Positions 34,301 to 47,207 of a DNA stretch of 64,000 nt are shown in pieces. Under the pieces are notes generated by a model. The model was not told where the DNA came from and did not search any database. It saw only the letters and a program-made list of their open reading frames with translations. The DNA is from Nyssa sinensis (lineage: Eukaryota > Streptophyta > Magnoliopsida > Cornales > Nyssaceae), in the NCBI GenBank assembly GCA_008638375.1, contig CM018051.1:11190387-11254386 (forward strand), given 5' to 3'. Each line of letters begins with the position of its first letter. Within the stretch, counting starts at the first letter, position 1. Made by a program: the position numbers and the translations under genes.

Positions 34301-37220
34301 TTGCCATCAACACTAAAAAGTAGAAAGATAAAAAAATAAAGGATTAATATGGTAAAATTTAGAGATAAACTGTGAATCTACTTTTAAAAAAAACAGTAAA
34401 TATGCCTATCTCTACAGTTCTCAACTAAGTATTGCCCCACTAGAATATTAAAAATATCCTTCACCTGTACCCTGCTGTCTAAAGATAGAAGCATATGGCC
34501 AAAATCAAATGGGCAAATTGAGCTTCAACGTGGCTTGCAGGTCTAATTCACGCATACCAACCATCTTGTTACTTGATATAATATGCATATAAAAATGGTA
34601 AAAATAATAAATATAAAAATATCAAATAGAAATTATTAAAAATAGTTACTTGATATAATATGCATAAGAGCTAGATTATAAATTAATATCATAAATTTTT
34701 TGTCAACAATATAAAACAATAAGTTTGATGCTTAAATAGTTTACCAAAAAACCCAGTAACAGTTAATAAGTTCAAGAAACATTCAATTATACCACACATC
34801 AGAATTTGCTTCATCCAAGCATATTGATGTTATTTTATACAAGGAAAACTAACAAATCTCTTAAAAAGTTCAAGAAGAACTACTGCCATATCTTCTTTTT
34901 CTTCTCTTCCTCCAATTTTCTAACCTAAATGCAATACTCATGGTGTGTTTGAAAGTTCCATGGAATATATTGCAAAAGTGTCAATCTTGTTTTCCCTACA
35001 AAATTTTGAAAAAGTATCACCAAAGTCTAGGAATAGGGTTAAAAAAATAAAGTTAAAAGTGAAGAGCAGATGAACTCCACTAACCATAAAACTTTTCCAC
35101 ACGGGAGACTGAAAAGTGCAAAATGATGATTTCAACAGTTCAGTTACCCGTATATTTCTAACAGGAGACATTGGTTGACACTGGAGAAAGGACACATATT
35201 AATAAAGTGAATGCTCATAGTGCATGACAGTAGTCCCTGCAGACTCGCATTGTTATCCTCAAAGGATTCAGCTAATTTCAAATGTAGGACCCATTAAATC
35301 AATTTCAAATCATGCATAAAACTTCTCTTTGTACTCTTGAGCTTTAAGTTTTCTAGCCCATAAGAATCATTTTATAAAAACAAAGTTACCCTCAAACATT
35401 CAATGGTTAAAGCTAACCAGAATTTTGAATTGCACTGATACCCTTATCCTATGATCATCAATAAATATTTGTAGTATATCACCATCTATGGACTGCCATG
35501 CAGCTTGTTCAATCATCTTAATCAACCACCACCAAATTAAGAGAGATTATTTTATAAACTCGTCATACGATGTGACGGGCTTTATAATTTCAGTATTTTG
35601 TGAAGAGTTTTTACGAGATATGAGCAATAAAACTTTAGTCCTAAATAAATTCTCTATTAATTTCAAAATTATTCTTAGAGGGAACATACTTAGATGTGAT
35701 TGTCAAATCTGGACCGTGCGTGAATTTCACATATGACATAGCAGTCACAAACAAAATCTACACACTAATCCGCATTTGAATTGCATCAATGATTGAGATT
35801 CACCGATCACACATTTCTCATCCATCAAATAAGTATATCAACCGCTGTTTATTTATTTTTAAAATTTTTGGGTAAGAAAGCATTTTCTGAAAAGACAATA
35901 ACCAAAAATAATAACAGAAAGAATGTTACCGTGCAGCGCAGTGTACAAGTTTCCATTGCAGATGAAATCAGAAACCAGCAGTTTCTCATCATTGGCATAG
36001 TAATAAGCCCTCAACGGTACGATGTTAGGATGGCGGACCCTCCCAATCGTCTCCACCTCAGATTCAAAGTCCTTGAACCGCCACGTGCCATCTCTCTCAC
36101 TCAAGCGCCTCACCGCAACAACTGCACCCATCACACCCGATCCCCTCCGCACAACCACCTTGTACATAATGCCACTCCTACTCTTCCCCACCACGTAAGC
36201 CGATGCCCTCAATAAATCCTCTAATTCCAATCCAAACCCTTCATCAACCACCACGAATTTACCCTTTTGTCCCTCCTCACTCACCTCCTCTCTCTCCAAC
36301 TTTTCCTCTTTCCCCATTTTGCCCTCGTCGGACCTCCATTTTCTCCGAAACACCCACACCGAAATGAAAACCACCCCGATAACCACCGAAACGCCTGAAA
36401 TTAACGGTACGGCCACCGACCCACTTTTCACTTTCTCTCTCTCTACAAATGGATTCTGAAAGCTAGGGTGTTTAGGGTTTTCAGGGTTTGATAGAACTCT
36501 AGGGTTTTGAGCTTCTGGTTCCGGACATGCTGTCTGTAGTGGAAAGCCACAGAGATTAGGATTTCCAGAAAAAGCAGTGGGGCCCTGATTCAGCAGTGAC
36601 CCCACCTGAGGTATCTTTCCGGTGAGGTTGTTGTGTCGGAGATCCAAGCTCACCATCACCGGCAATCGTCCGTACGTCGCCGGAACTTCACCAGAGAGAT
36701 GGTTGTAGGACAAATTTAGGGTTCCGGCGAGGCGGGTCAGATTACTGAGGTCTTCCGGCAATGACCCATTGAGGAGATTGGAGGATAGGTCTAAATGTGT
36801 TAGTGTTTGGAGGGTGGCGATCTGGTTCGGGATGGGACCAGAGAGAGAGTTCTGAGAAAGGTCAAGAGAAAGAAGATTGGTGGCGTTGAAGAGGTCGGAC
36901 GGGATTGTTTTGGAGAAATTGTTGTTAGAGAGCGAAATTCGTCGCAGAGAGACAAGTAACCCAAGCTCTGATGGGATGTAACCAGTAAATCGCTTGTAGG
37001 GAAGAGAAATGCCGGTGACTCGGTGGTTGTGATCGCACGAAATTCCGACCCAGCGGCACGGGGTAGAGTCGGACTCAGACCAGGTGTTGAGGACACGAGT
37101 TGGGTCGGTGGTGATGGCGGCTTTGAGGGCCAGAAGACAGAGGCCATCGGAGTTGAGAGAAGAAGATAGAGAAGTGAAGAAGAGAAGGAACCAAACGAGC
37201 CCAAATGCAATAGAGTCCAT
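31324..37220 (-). CDS. LRR receptor-like kinase, At3g57830/At2g42290 type, two exons
   Basis: Exon 1 (35930-37220) encodes a signal peptide (residues about 1-22), an LRR N-terminal cap (about 24-63, CRWVGISC) and about five leucine-rich repeats (about 66-205). It also encodes LCGFPLQTAC (223-232), a transmembrane helix (about 269-291) with a stop-transfer FRRK, and the start of the kinase domain (from about 335). Exon 2 (from 31950) continues GGPANSLPPVSW. The donor is CACG before GTAAC, the acceptor is TTGAAG, and the phase matches; the intron is 4.0 kb. Kinase motifs are atypical: GKSRSG for the glycine loop, VAVRR in place of VAIK, YVHGNIKSS for HRDLK and SSFGL for DFG, so catalysis is doubtful, as in its relatives. 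One extra base near 31357-31363 (ATGAAGGACGG) makes the frame stop at 31352 after RPRMKDGL. Without it the usual VSESLDRIKSQ ending stops at 31324. Length is 629 residues as read, about 638 if corrected. A plasma-membrane receptor is expected. Confidence 0.9.
32301..32611 (-). mobile_element. TRIM element with perfect AAATG target duplication
   Basis: Two direct repeats of 73 and 72 bp (32306-32378 and 32535-32606) share TGTTAGAACACCAGTTGCTC and CCGACAATGTATA. On the minus strand each runs TGTTA...TTCTAACA, although the first base pair of the 5' LTR is CG instead of TG. Next to the 5' LTR is TGGTATCAGAGCTTGG (32519-32534, minus), complementary to the 3' end of plant initiator methionine tRNA, the primer-binding site. 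Next to the 3' LTR is the purine-rich GTGAGGGAGTG. AAATG flanks both ends (32301-32305, 32607-32611). The element has a 156 bp internal part with no coding capacity. It lies in the receptor kinase intron in the same orientation. Confidence 0.9.
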
Positions 37221-37528
37221 AATTTCAATGCAAAGATCACTTCAAAGGCTCGATTCGATTACGATCATTGACCCTGCAACGAGAAGTTGCAGAGAGAGAA
37301 GGCGAAGAAGCGAAGAAGTGAAGAAGAGAACGAAGGCTTTAGTTTGAACTTCGCAGGGCTGTTCTCGAGGTGGTGAAGTAGGGAACATGGCTTTGAATGT
37401 TTTTTTTTTTCAAAATTATTTTTCTATTGTTTTTTCTGTTTTGTAAAATAAGTTAATTCATTTTTTTCTTGTCATTTCTATCATTTTTTCCTTCTTAATC
37501 CACCTTGGATGGGAAAAAAACAAACTTA

Positions 37529-37559
<31 letters not shown>

Positions 37560-38850
37560 TTTAAGTCATGAGCTCAAGATATTTGTTTTTTTTTTTTTCC
37601 TTTTTCTTAATAGAGTTAATCATGATCTTAAATTAATTAATTTCACAGCTACTACATATTAGTGTAATGTGTGTTTTTTTTGCCTTATTCAAATTCAGAA
37701 TAAAAGATTCTCTTTACTATAATATTATACATTTTCATAATGATGTTAAGATACCCTGATAGCAACAACTTTTGGCATTTCATGAAATTTCAAACTTATT
37801 GGTTTACTACTTTAATGTGGCCCAAGGAACATGTGAAATTACTAATTTTTTTTAGTTAAAAGTTAACATGTTGTCCTGTTTTTTTATTACAATGGGAGAA
37901 GATAAATTTAACTTTTACTTGTATATGTGCTGCTGTATAAAATCATGATAATTTAATTTGTTATGTCTGGGAATTCGTCAATTTCATTTTAATGAGACAA
38001 GTTTGAGAAAAAAAAATTCACCCTGTTAGAATTTAGGACTGAGTTTAGAGAAAAGACATCATGTTTCGGCCTATTTATATAAAATAAAATAATAAATGAG
38101 TTTTGTATTACATAATTAATTTATAATAATATTTCTCATTCACCTATTAAAGATTTATACAAATTTGATAGAGTTAAATGTTTAAAAAATAAAATAATAT
38201 TATTTGATTTCTCTATTAACATGTCTATTTCTTATTTTAACACATGTAATATTTTGTTTAAAATATTTTAATCATAATTCATTTAATAAAATAAGTAAAT
38301 AAATAAAATTTTACAGTAAATGGGAACCCTGCTCTCATTTATCATGAGATTTAAACAGGTTTAAGAGAAAAACATCTTTTCGCAGGATAGGATTGGAGAA
38401 AGGGTCTCCCATTTCAAACCCATCCTTATTAACTATGTGAGAAGTAAGTGCTCGCACTACTTAAATATTACTTTGGTCCTAGCATTTTATCCTTTTAACT
38501 ATTATAAAAATATAGTTTGTATTTTAAAATTCTAAATAATAATTTAGCAAAAATTGCTAACATCAGTGACAAAATTAACAATAGAAAAAGTTGATATAAT
38601 TTCAAAACAAAAGGTGGAGTGTAATTTTGAAATAATATGTGTAGTATATGTTATTTTGAAAAATTGAGGAGGTTAATAAATATGCAAAACAGTAAAAGAG
38701 CCTCAGTATTGAATAAAGCCATTGGAGATTAGGGCTCGTTTGGGATATGTTTTGTAATTTTATTTTTCAATCTGTATTTGTGTTTGTAAAAGTCATCACA
38801 AAAAGTATGCTTCACTCTTGGGATGTTTGTAAAAGTTATCACACTTCATT
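37221..38850. other. Intergenic region upstream of the receptor kinase
   Basis: The first ~150 bp is the likely 5' leader of the RLK, CT-rich on the minus strand. An (AT)n microsatellite lies at 37531-37553. The rest is AT-rich with no coding-like sequence. Confidence 0.45.
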
Positions 38851-38854
38851 CTCA

Positions 38855-38985
38855 TGGCCAACAACTCTTTGGACTACCCACGTCCTATTCATAAGAATAG
38901 AACAAAGGTTGATGATTCCCATAGGCCAACAACTCTTTGGACCACCCACGTTCTATTCATAAAAATGGAACAAAGGTTGATAAGG
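38855..38985. repeat. Direct duplication, ~70 bp unit, two copies
   Basis: GGCCAACAACTCTTTGGAC, ACCCACGT.CTATTCATAA and GAACAAAGGTTGAT occur at about 38855 and 38925 with few differences. Confidence 0.85.
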
Positions 38986-39405
38986 GTGGTAGAGAAGCTA
39001 GTAGGGTGGAAGAGATTAGTCTCAAGGTGCACGCAAACTGGCCCGGGGACACTCTTCCCTTCAAAAAAAAAAAATTGAAATTATATCTTTCTTTTTATTG
39101 ATGTTGCTTTCTAAATACAAAAATATGTTTATAAAAATAACAATGTTACTCTTTTTAAGGTTATATTCTTAAATAATGTGACAATGAATATGACACATGA
39201 AGATAAGTTCCTCTCTACAACTTTTGTTACAAACACTTATATTTGACTCACAAGCCACTCACCAAATGGGACCTTAGGCTTAGAATTTTATTTTATTTTT
39301 TTTTTTGCTTGGTGGTGCGAACCCATACACTCGAACATTGGTTATGATGGTTTAATCTAGCTTTACTTTTTTTTTTTTTTAATACAACTGATGTGAGAAA
39401 AAAAA

Positions 39406-39506
39406 AATCAAACTTACAAAATTTATATAAAAAGAGAGCACTTGTATCACTTAAAAAAAATCAAACTTACAAAATTTATATAAAAAAAGAGCACTTGTAT
39501 CACTTG
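39406..39506. repeat. Direct duplication, 52 bp unit, two copies
   Basis: AAATCAAACTTACAAAATTT followed by ATATAAAAA and GAGCACTTGTATCACTT is repeated back to back with almost no change. Confidence 0.88.
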
Positions 39507-39755
39507 GATAAGACATTAGTCCTGTATAATGAGATTTTTTTTGATAATTTAATAATAATTTTTAAATTATTCATGTGAATTAACTATATGCACCAATTAC
39601 AAGACGAATTTTTACCATCACGACTGATGCTTATACTTTCTGATGCTATTATGTTTAGTGGTGTCAAAAAATGATTAAGAAATACACATGCAGTCTATTG
39701 ACTTCTCAATTGGCAGTTTCCACCAGCAAGGGTGTTTTGGTAAATCTAAGAAAAT

Positions 39756-40070
39756 CTTTTAGATTCAAAATTGTTAGGAAAAGGACAATTAGAGAAACCA
39801 AAAACTATATGTAACCCCCTTTGTCCACACTTGTTTATGCCGCTTCCACAGGCTCCTATTTGTCGTATATTCTGCAAAATTCAAAACAAGCACTTGTCTG
39901 AACTAAAAGATCAAGCTTGGAAGTTGAAAGTTGGGAATCATAATAGGCTTCAAGCTTTAGCCCATAAAATGTCTACTTCATTACCTGGTCCACAGCCCAA
40001 GGACAGGGGGGACCCAGAGTCCTTCTTCAATGATGATATTGGCAAACCACCTACTCAAACAAATAAATAA
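39756..40070 (+). other. Unrecognised open segment, possible gene relic
   Basis: A plus-strand frame stays open for about 100 codons and ends at TAA 40068-40070. Its base composition is less AT-rich than the surroundings, and it contains stretches such as CPHLFMPLPQAP, HLSELKDQAWKLK and DPESFFNDDIG that look protein-like. There is no ATG at its head and no family I recognise. It may be a single-exon relic of a gene or transposon. No function is proposed. Confidence 0.25.
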
Positions 40071-41127
40071 ATAAATAATAAAAGATAATATTATATTAAG
40101 TTTGCGCTTATATGAATTAGAATATTTTAATTATGGAATCGAGTGGTCATTTAAAAATTAAATTTTTATTTATTTTAATTATTTTATTTCTAGTTTTGAA
40201 GTCATATAATGATTTAAATATGTTATTTTATATGAATTTGAACTTCACAATAACATTATTCATAAATAAAATATAATAAAAAAGAAATCATACTTTATCT
40301 ATTTTGATTAGATCCTATGGCACTTAAATTTTAGTAGTCCTAAGTAAAATTGATAGCATTAAATTTTTTATCAAAATAAATAGCATTGGAGGTAAAGTGT
40401 CTTCAGCCTAATCACATGCCAGTCAAGTGTAAATTGTAAGAGGATAAATTGTAAATTTTTCTTTAGAAATTTGATCTTATCTTTAAATAAAAATGAAGGT
40501 TATTTTGGTCATTTTATATTATTTGTCACTCAGAGTTTTGAAGCATGCGGGGTTATGAGTTATAGGAGGGGTTAAGTGTAATTTCTCATACAATAAAATG
40601 ATAAGAAAAACTAGCAAATTTAACAAAAATAATGAAATTATTTGCGTTTCACCTTGTCAACAAGGATATATTTGGATTGTTGCCAATTTAGTTTACGACA
40701 TTTTGACAAAGTTTTTAATCCTTCTTTCTCAATTAAACTACTAAATATAATTGTGAAATGTGTCAATTAGCTTATCTAATAAAGTTTCTTACTAGTCGTG
40801 TCAAAGACTTAAAATCGAATCTCACCATTATCCGGATTAAGGGACAAAGCCTGGTTTAATTAAGTTTGCAAAGTTTTGCTCTCTCATTTACTAATCATTA
40901 ATTAGAGTTTAATCTTGAATACTAGACTATGACATTAATACTAATCTTTAATTGAGCAAACTACTCAACAAACTTAATTAGACTCAATGCAAGTTTAAGC
41001 TCAACCAAACATAAACAGAAGAAGATTGAATAGACTTGTCAAGCTTAGGTCAAGGTCGAACTAAAACTTGACAAAGCTATATACACATTTAGGTTGTTTG
41101 AATACTAAACAGAGTATGAGTAGAGTT
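40071..41127. other. AT-rich spacer, nothing firm
   Basis: No gene was seen. About 40500-40600 has words (GTCATTTTAT..TTTGTCACT, AGTGTAATTTCTCA) reminiscent of the AATTTACAC foldback family. About 40925-41095 has CTTGACAAG/CAAGTTTAAGCTCAA words similar to a dispersed plant repeat. Confidence 0.35.
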
Positions 41128-41171
41128 AGAATTGTTTGAGGCTCCACTCAAGTGCAGCTTCAAACAATTCT
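41128..41171. repeat. 44 bp near-perfect hairpin (21 + 2 + 21)
   Basis: AGAATTGTTTGAGGCTCCACT is followed by CA and then by its inverted copy AGTGCAGCTTCAAACAATTCT. The arms differ at two positions, one of them a possible G-U pair. The pairing stops abruptly at both outer ends. Confidence 0.9.
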
Positions 41172-44100
41172 ATACGTGTGCATTCATATATGTATGTGTG
41201 GGTATAATCCATCAAAGGGGCATGAAGTTGTTTTATGTGTCTAGCTTGCTGTGGGGGTCCAATTGAGCAAGCCTAACTGGAGCCACAGTATTCCATATCC
41301 ATAACAGGACCACCTCTAGTTATCGAGGGAAAAGAATATTCGATGGTCCGATAGCACATGATTCTAACGGTTAAATGATGTGTCAGATGTATATAAAAGA
41401 AGAGGAAACAAATTAGATCGGAGTTGACCTTAAATTTTATTTTTTGGGAGAGATTATATTTGTTCTCTTGGAGAATTTTCTTCAGAAGGGAAATGAAAAA
41501 GAATGTAAAATACAATGAGGAACGATATATATATATATATATATATATACACATTTTAATTTACTTTTCTTTTTCTTTTTTATATTTTTGGGTTCTTTAA
41601 TACTATTAATAAAAGTAATTCACCATGTTTTACCCTTGTTCGCCAGAGTCTTCAATGCATCATAATAGCCAAAGCCATGAGAGAGGACTCTGATAGGATT
41701 TTTCCTTCCCATTTTCTTGACCATACTCCGTAGTTATTAGGAACATGGGTCCTCCTAGTTTAATTTCTTCAATTTTTGCCCTGGTACTTAAAAATATGAA
41801 AACTGAAAATAAAATCTGACATGCAGTTAATTGTTGAATCATAGATAGGACCGACAGGGGAAGTTAGGATATTTTACTCGGAGGGTCATTAATTAAAAAA
41901 ATATTTAAATAGTTAAAAACACATATATATATATATATATATATATGTATAACACAAGCATTGAACAAGTCCAATAATAAAGATAATAATTTTTTTTTTC
42001 TTAATATGCAGGGGTTGGCTAAGGAGATTATTTTTTAAAAAGAGTTTTTTGGTTCTTATTTCTACATGATTTGATTGTGCTGCTACATAGCATATAATTT
42101 CTATTTTTTTAGAGTCATTTCAATCAATATTCTTGAATAGGTACATTTGGTCCAATCTTTCATATTCAGAAGAATAATGTAATTCAAGTAGGCATAGCTC
42201 ACAGACCATTATATGCTAGAATTAACTCATCTAATTAACTCTGTAATGATTTAAATATTTGGCAGTTCCACATAAGACATTGCATTGGGTTTACATATCT
42301 TCAACCTTTTGCCATTTCACCTAATCCATCATTAATTATTATTTTATTTTATTTTATAATTATGACCCCATTTCACAAAAGGATTGTACTAAAATAAATG
42401 ATCATTAAATATTAAAGAAATAGAGAATTTTAAGACACAGAAGTTTCTTTGTTGTTATATTTTTTTTAATTGTATATTCTTTTTCTATCTATTTTATTTT
42501 ATTTTATTAATTTTGAAATATTATCAATTTCCTAAATAACAAAACTTGTTAGTAATACATTTTTTATTTAAGAAATTTCACAAATTTCTTTGTCCGAAGA
42601 CAGAGAATTTGTGACGGAAATTTTGTGTATAAAAAATACGAGTTTTTTAACAAAATTTTTAATTTAGTTTATTTTGTTTTATCAATTTTAGAGTATTACC
42701 ACTTTCCGTTCTCACATCCCATCAACAAATATTTTCAATTCATCATTTCCAAAATAAAATTTTTTAAAATAGAAAAAAAAAAAAAGAAATATGTAGAGAC
42801 AATATAAAGTCTGTAGAACTGTTTAGTCTGTTCCCCTTCCCTAGGGATGCAATCTGGGTGAGGTCAAGCCCAATCCAAAATTTTTAGGACTTTGGCTGAT
42901 AATTTTAATACTCGAGATGGGCTTATGCAACAGATTAATCAATCACAAGAAATTTCAGATGGTACGGACAATCTCATTACAGAGTAGTAAATATTCGTAT
43001 ACGTGTAGCAGTGTGCGCCCCTCCCCCCTTTTCCTTCTTCTCCCTTTCAAGTAATGTAGGAAAATTTGTGCTGAGAGATTTCATGTTTTATCTTCCAAGT
43101 AAAATAGAGTGGTAATGCATATCGATATTTTCTTGTTGCACTGGTTATGGAAGGATCAATGGCTATTTATTAAGATGGTGGTGACGTTAATGGAAAGCAC
43201 TAAATTCAGGAGGTCTTGGACGCAGAAGAGGGGTGACCTTGTCATTAAGTTGTGGGATGACGGATGCATCCTTATCTGCTGCATCTTGAACATTGAAATG
43301 GCCTGGCATCAATTGCACATTAGTCTAATCCAGCTCTAAATTCTAATCTTGTCTCCTCGAGAGATCCATGGTAGGAGTAGAAGCGGATGAATGAAACTGC
43401 CAAACTGGACACTTGAGAGGTGAGAGGCATGTGCAAAGTGGGTAGTTATGCAAGTTAGAAGTTTTTTTCTCACCTACAAAAGCTCTAGAAAAAAGTTGAA
43501 GAAGTCCCCTCTATGGCTCATAAAATCTCTAGATATGAACTATTGATCCTCCCAGTAATCTTAGTTTGATGACGCACTGGATGATATTTATTTATTGGAG
43601 CCAATTAGATCAGCCTATGTTCCATCTCTGCTTTCACCCATCATATATCCAAGGGTGACCGAAATTAAACAAAATGGCAAAAGGTTCAAGGTTTGCTTGA
43701 AAAAACATGTGTATTTTCCAAATAAGATTAGGAAATTACACTAATTTTTTTTCTTCTCCTCCTCCTCATCAAACTAGAAGAAAATATTACCCTTAATTAA
43801 TATCATCTTTTCTATCTTTTCCTTTCACTAATATCAAAGTAAAAGAATCGATAAATTTTTGTTATGAACTAAGTTAATCACACTAAGCCCAAGTAAAGAA
43901 GTTGTACAACATTAAGGAAATAAGGGGAGAAAAAAAAGGGGTAACTTTTTGTCCACAAATTGTGATTTATTTGGTGATGTGGGTCCATTAATTTGGCGAA
44001 TGAAATTAGTCCACATCAACAAGATATCAGCTTGACGAAATTGAGGGCATTGCAATAATTATATAAGAGGAATTAGGGTTTTATTCTTCACTGTTATAAA

Positions 44101-45161
44101 TACTCTCTTAAGATGTTATCCTTGTCGCAATTCTTAGTGCTTAGATTGCATTGACCTCTCCTCTCAAGCCTTTTCATTTTGATTGCGCCTCTCCGTTTTG
44201 ATTTTGTAATTTCAAGTCCTTTGTTTTGCCCTAAAACTATATGCATTGCTTTTAGCTTTTACTTACAAATTTTTCGATTGGTGATGAAAAAGGCCTGTGA
44301 TGTAATGAGATTGTCCGTACCATCTGAGATCTTTAGATCTAATATTTGATGTGTAATCATATCTACTGAGGCCTTTTTTTTCTTTCTTGCAAATTCATAA
44401 TCATATTATTATCTTGTTTAAATCCATGAATGCGTGCTTTGCTTTTCTTGTGATTGATTAATATGTACAAAGACAGGCAGTGATGATAAATATAAATACT
44501 TCATTACTCGAGTAGAAAAAGTCAATATAATTTTATAAATTTTAAAAAAAATTAGTATAATTGTTATAAGCCTCAGAGAGGTCGGTATAATTTACCTTAT
44601 GTTAATTTGTGGTTGCTCATTTACTACATTTTTTAAAATTCATGTCAAATTGATTTTCTTGATGTGATTGTTCATTTGTATTATTTGATCTGTAATAAAA
44701 TTCTAGATGAAACGATTGGCTAAATTTGAATTTAAAAAATGACTTTCGTGTAATTATTGAAATATGTCGAGTTTGGAATGAATTCAATATTAACGAGTTT
44801 TAGATTGGGTGGGTCAAGGCTTCGGTTCGGCGGCTTGGAATTCAATGTCAAGTTTCAATCTTACTGTCTCAAAACTTGTGCTAGGCTTAGACGTTCTTCA
44901 GCCCGAATGAGTTGCACCCCTATCCTTTCCTTCAATGTCAATTTCAACAAGTTCACGATTTGATTCTTATTTTAATATTTTTAAGACCGATTAAATTGGA
45001 TTCGATTCTCACTACTATAACCCTATCAATATGTACCCTTATCCACGAGCACGACACACACAACCAATAAGGCCATCTAAGTACTTGCCCATTCTTCATC
45101 AGTATTTGATTAGATTATCATACAGAATTGTTTACATAGAGCTACTTTTTATACTTTATTC

Positions 45162-45192
<31 letters not shown>

Positions 45193-45719
45193 AAAGAGCT
45201 CATAACTTAGAAATCTATCCTTATGGAACCAAAGATAGCACAGGCTTACCAAATCTTTCATTTTCCATGAAAATATTTTCTTAACCAATAGCTAATTATA
45301 TCTGATACTGGTATAAAAATTTGGAACAAAAAATACTATTTTATGTTATGAGAATAATGTTATATATTTTAAATTTTTTTATTACGTAAATTATTTTTAA
45401 ATGATGTGACATAAAATTATTAATAATTTAATAACACTTTGCTTGGAATATAAAATTTTTGTATAAAAATTTAGGACATATATAAGTCTTTTATGGTTGG
45501 AAAACCGAGGTTACATCATAAGGCCATGGTTTTTACTTGTTCATATCTTGAATTAAATTCAAGTTTCTTTCCAAATTTGTTTTGGGTAGTCTGTGTGTAT
45601 GAGCAGACTATAGTGCCAGTGTCCACAACAATACTTCTAACTTCAAGTTTTTTCTATATGTCCTTGCGAGTAATGACTCAAAACCCATTTGAAAACATCA
45701 TTGTTTATTCTTCTTCGTC
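41172..45719. other. Gene desert between the receptor kinase and cornichon
   Basis: No recognisable gene. Microsatellites of AT lie at 41526-41550, 41921-41947 and 45163-45186. About 44515-44600 carries one end of the AATTTACAC foldback family (CAATATAATTTTATAAATTT, then GGTATAATTTACC). A frame at 43109-43339 and others are open but show no family resemblance. Confidence 0.45.
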
Positions 45720-45814
45720 ATATAAAGCTGAGAAGAGTACAATTGCGAGCATCGACTCGAGTTTCAGACTCTGTTTGAATGGTAAATTGCTAACTCAAAT
45801 GAGTCAAAACTATC
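45720..45814 (+). promoter_or_regulatory. Putative cornichon TATA box and 5' leader
   Basis: CATATAAAGC at about 45719-45728 lies about 95 bp before the cornichon ATG (45815), a reasonable TATA position giving a leader of about 60 nt. A TGACTCA word is at 45674-45680. A frame of 135 codons (45493-45900) overlaps this region and exon 1 in a different phase, but is not family-supported. Confidence 0.35.
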
Positions 45815-47152
45815 ATGGCGTGGGAAGCAATTCTATGGGTAATCTTTTCCCTCGCGAACATGGCCCTCATCGGACTAAATGTCTACCAGGTACTCTCTAA
45901 ACCCTAGTCACTACACCTACATTGCTTTGCTATGTTCAGATATATATATATATACATATATATATGTATATTGGTATATTAGATATCTCTAATTACTCAT
46001 GAAACTTTTTTTAAAATAAGAAAGATGAATTTGATTTTTCTTATTATTTTTTCTTTTAAAAATTCACCTTAAAGTTACTGTCATTTTTCGTAATTTTCCT
46101 TAGTCTTTGCTCTAATAATAAAAAAAAATGATATTAAGACTCAATTAAAATAACATTTAAAATAAAATAACATTACATTAAAAAAAATTACATTAATTAA
46201 AAGCAACATTTAAAATAAATTAACATTACATTAAAAAAATATTGAATTAATTAAAAATAATATTAAAATAAAATAACATTATATTAAAAAAAAATATTAC
46301 ATTAATTAAAAGTAACATTTAAAATAAATTAACATTACATTAAAAAAATATTGAATTAATTAAAAGTAATATTAAAAATAATGATATTACGGAAAGAGTG
46401 GAAATTTCTTCTTCTCTCAACAGTGGAAGATAATATTGAATTCTGCCGTTCTACTTCAGGTGGCTTCTTCTTCTTCTCTCAACAGTGGAAATTTCCATTC
46501 CATTCTGCTTGTTTAAGAACTCAGCTCCGGCGATGGCGGCAGAGAGGGATCGACGCCGAAATCAGTCAACAATGGAAGATCGGTGCCGAAATCAGTAGTT
46601 GGAGCCCCTCCCTCAAGCGATTGACGACGAAACCCTCCACCCATCTGTTCGGCGGCGGCCTGTTTATGCAAGATGAAGAACTTCTGCAACAATTTCTGAT
46701 CAACACCCAACAACGATTTGAGTCAGTCCTCTACCGTCCACATCCACTACCGTTGTACCGTTGGAGTTCATGGTTTCTTTCCGCCAAGGTACCATTTCCT
46801 TTTCTTTTCTTTCCCCTTTTCCATCTGTTGAAGGGTTTCCTAGGTAAATCCTAGTGACCGTTGGAGATTTGAGTCAATGAACAGTAACGCGCAAGTTTGG
46901 GTTTATGTTTGAGTTTGCACTGATTTGATATGGGTTTGATGCAACTGTTGGAGAGGGTTTTTTTAGCATTTTGACTCAAATTTGAATTTGAGTAGCTGCT
47001 GGAGATGCTCTTATATGTGCATGTATGTAAATGTATATAAACCCTAATGATAAACCCTCCGTTTGGTTGCTCAAAAAATCAAACGAAAAACAATAGAAGA
47101 CATGAAATAAAGTGCCCCCTATTTTTCTTTGTTTTTGGCTCCTATGATCAGT

Positions 47153-47207
<55 letters not shown>

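Noticed and set aside
36800..37240. 146-codon minus frame and plus frames over 35793-37347
   Set aside because: Shadows of receptor kinase exon 1 in other phases or on the opposite strand.
41128..41171. Candidate microRNA hairpin because of the two 21-base arms
   Set aside because: The loop is only 2 bases and the stem does not extend outward; a plant pre-miRNA needs a longer stem and a real loop. Kept only as a palindrome.
45493..45900. 135-codon frame as a gene
   Set aside because: It overlaps the cornichon leader and exon 1 in another phase and shows no family resemblance; cornichon exon 1 is strongly supported by splice phase and conserved residues.
46381..46854. 157-codon frame as an independent gene
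   Set aside because: It lies inside cornichon intron 1 beside transposon-end-like sequence, has low-complexity stretches and no recognisable domain.
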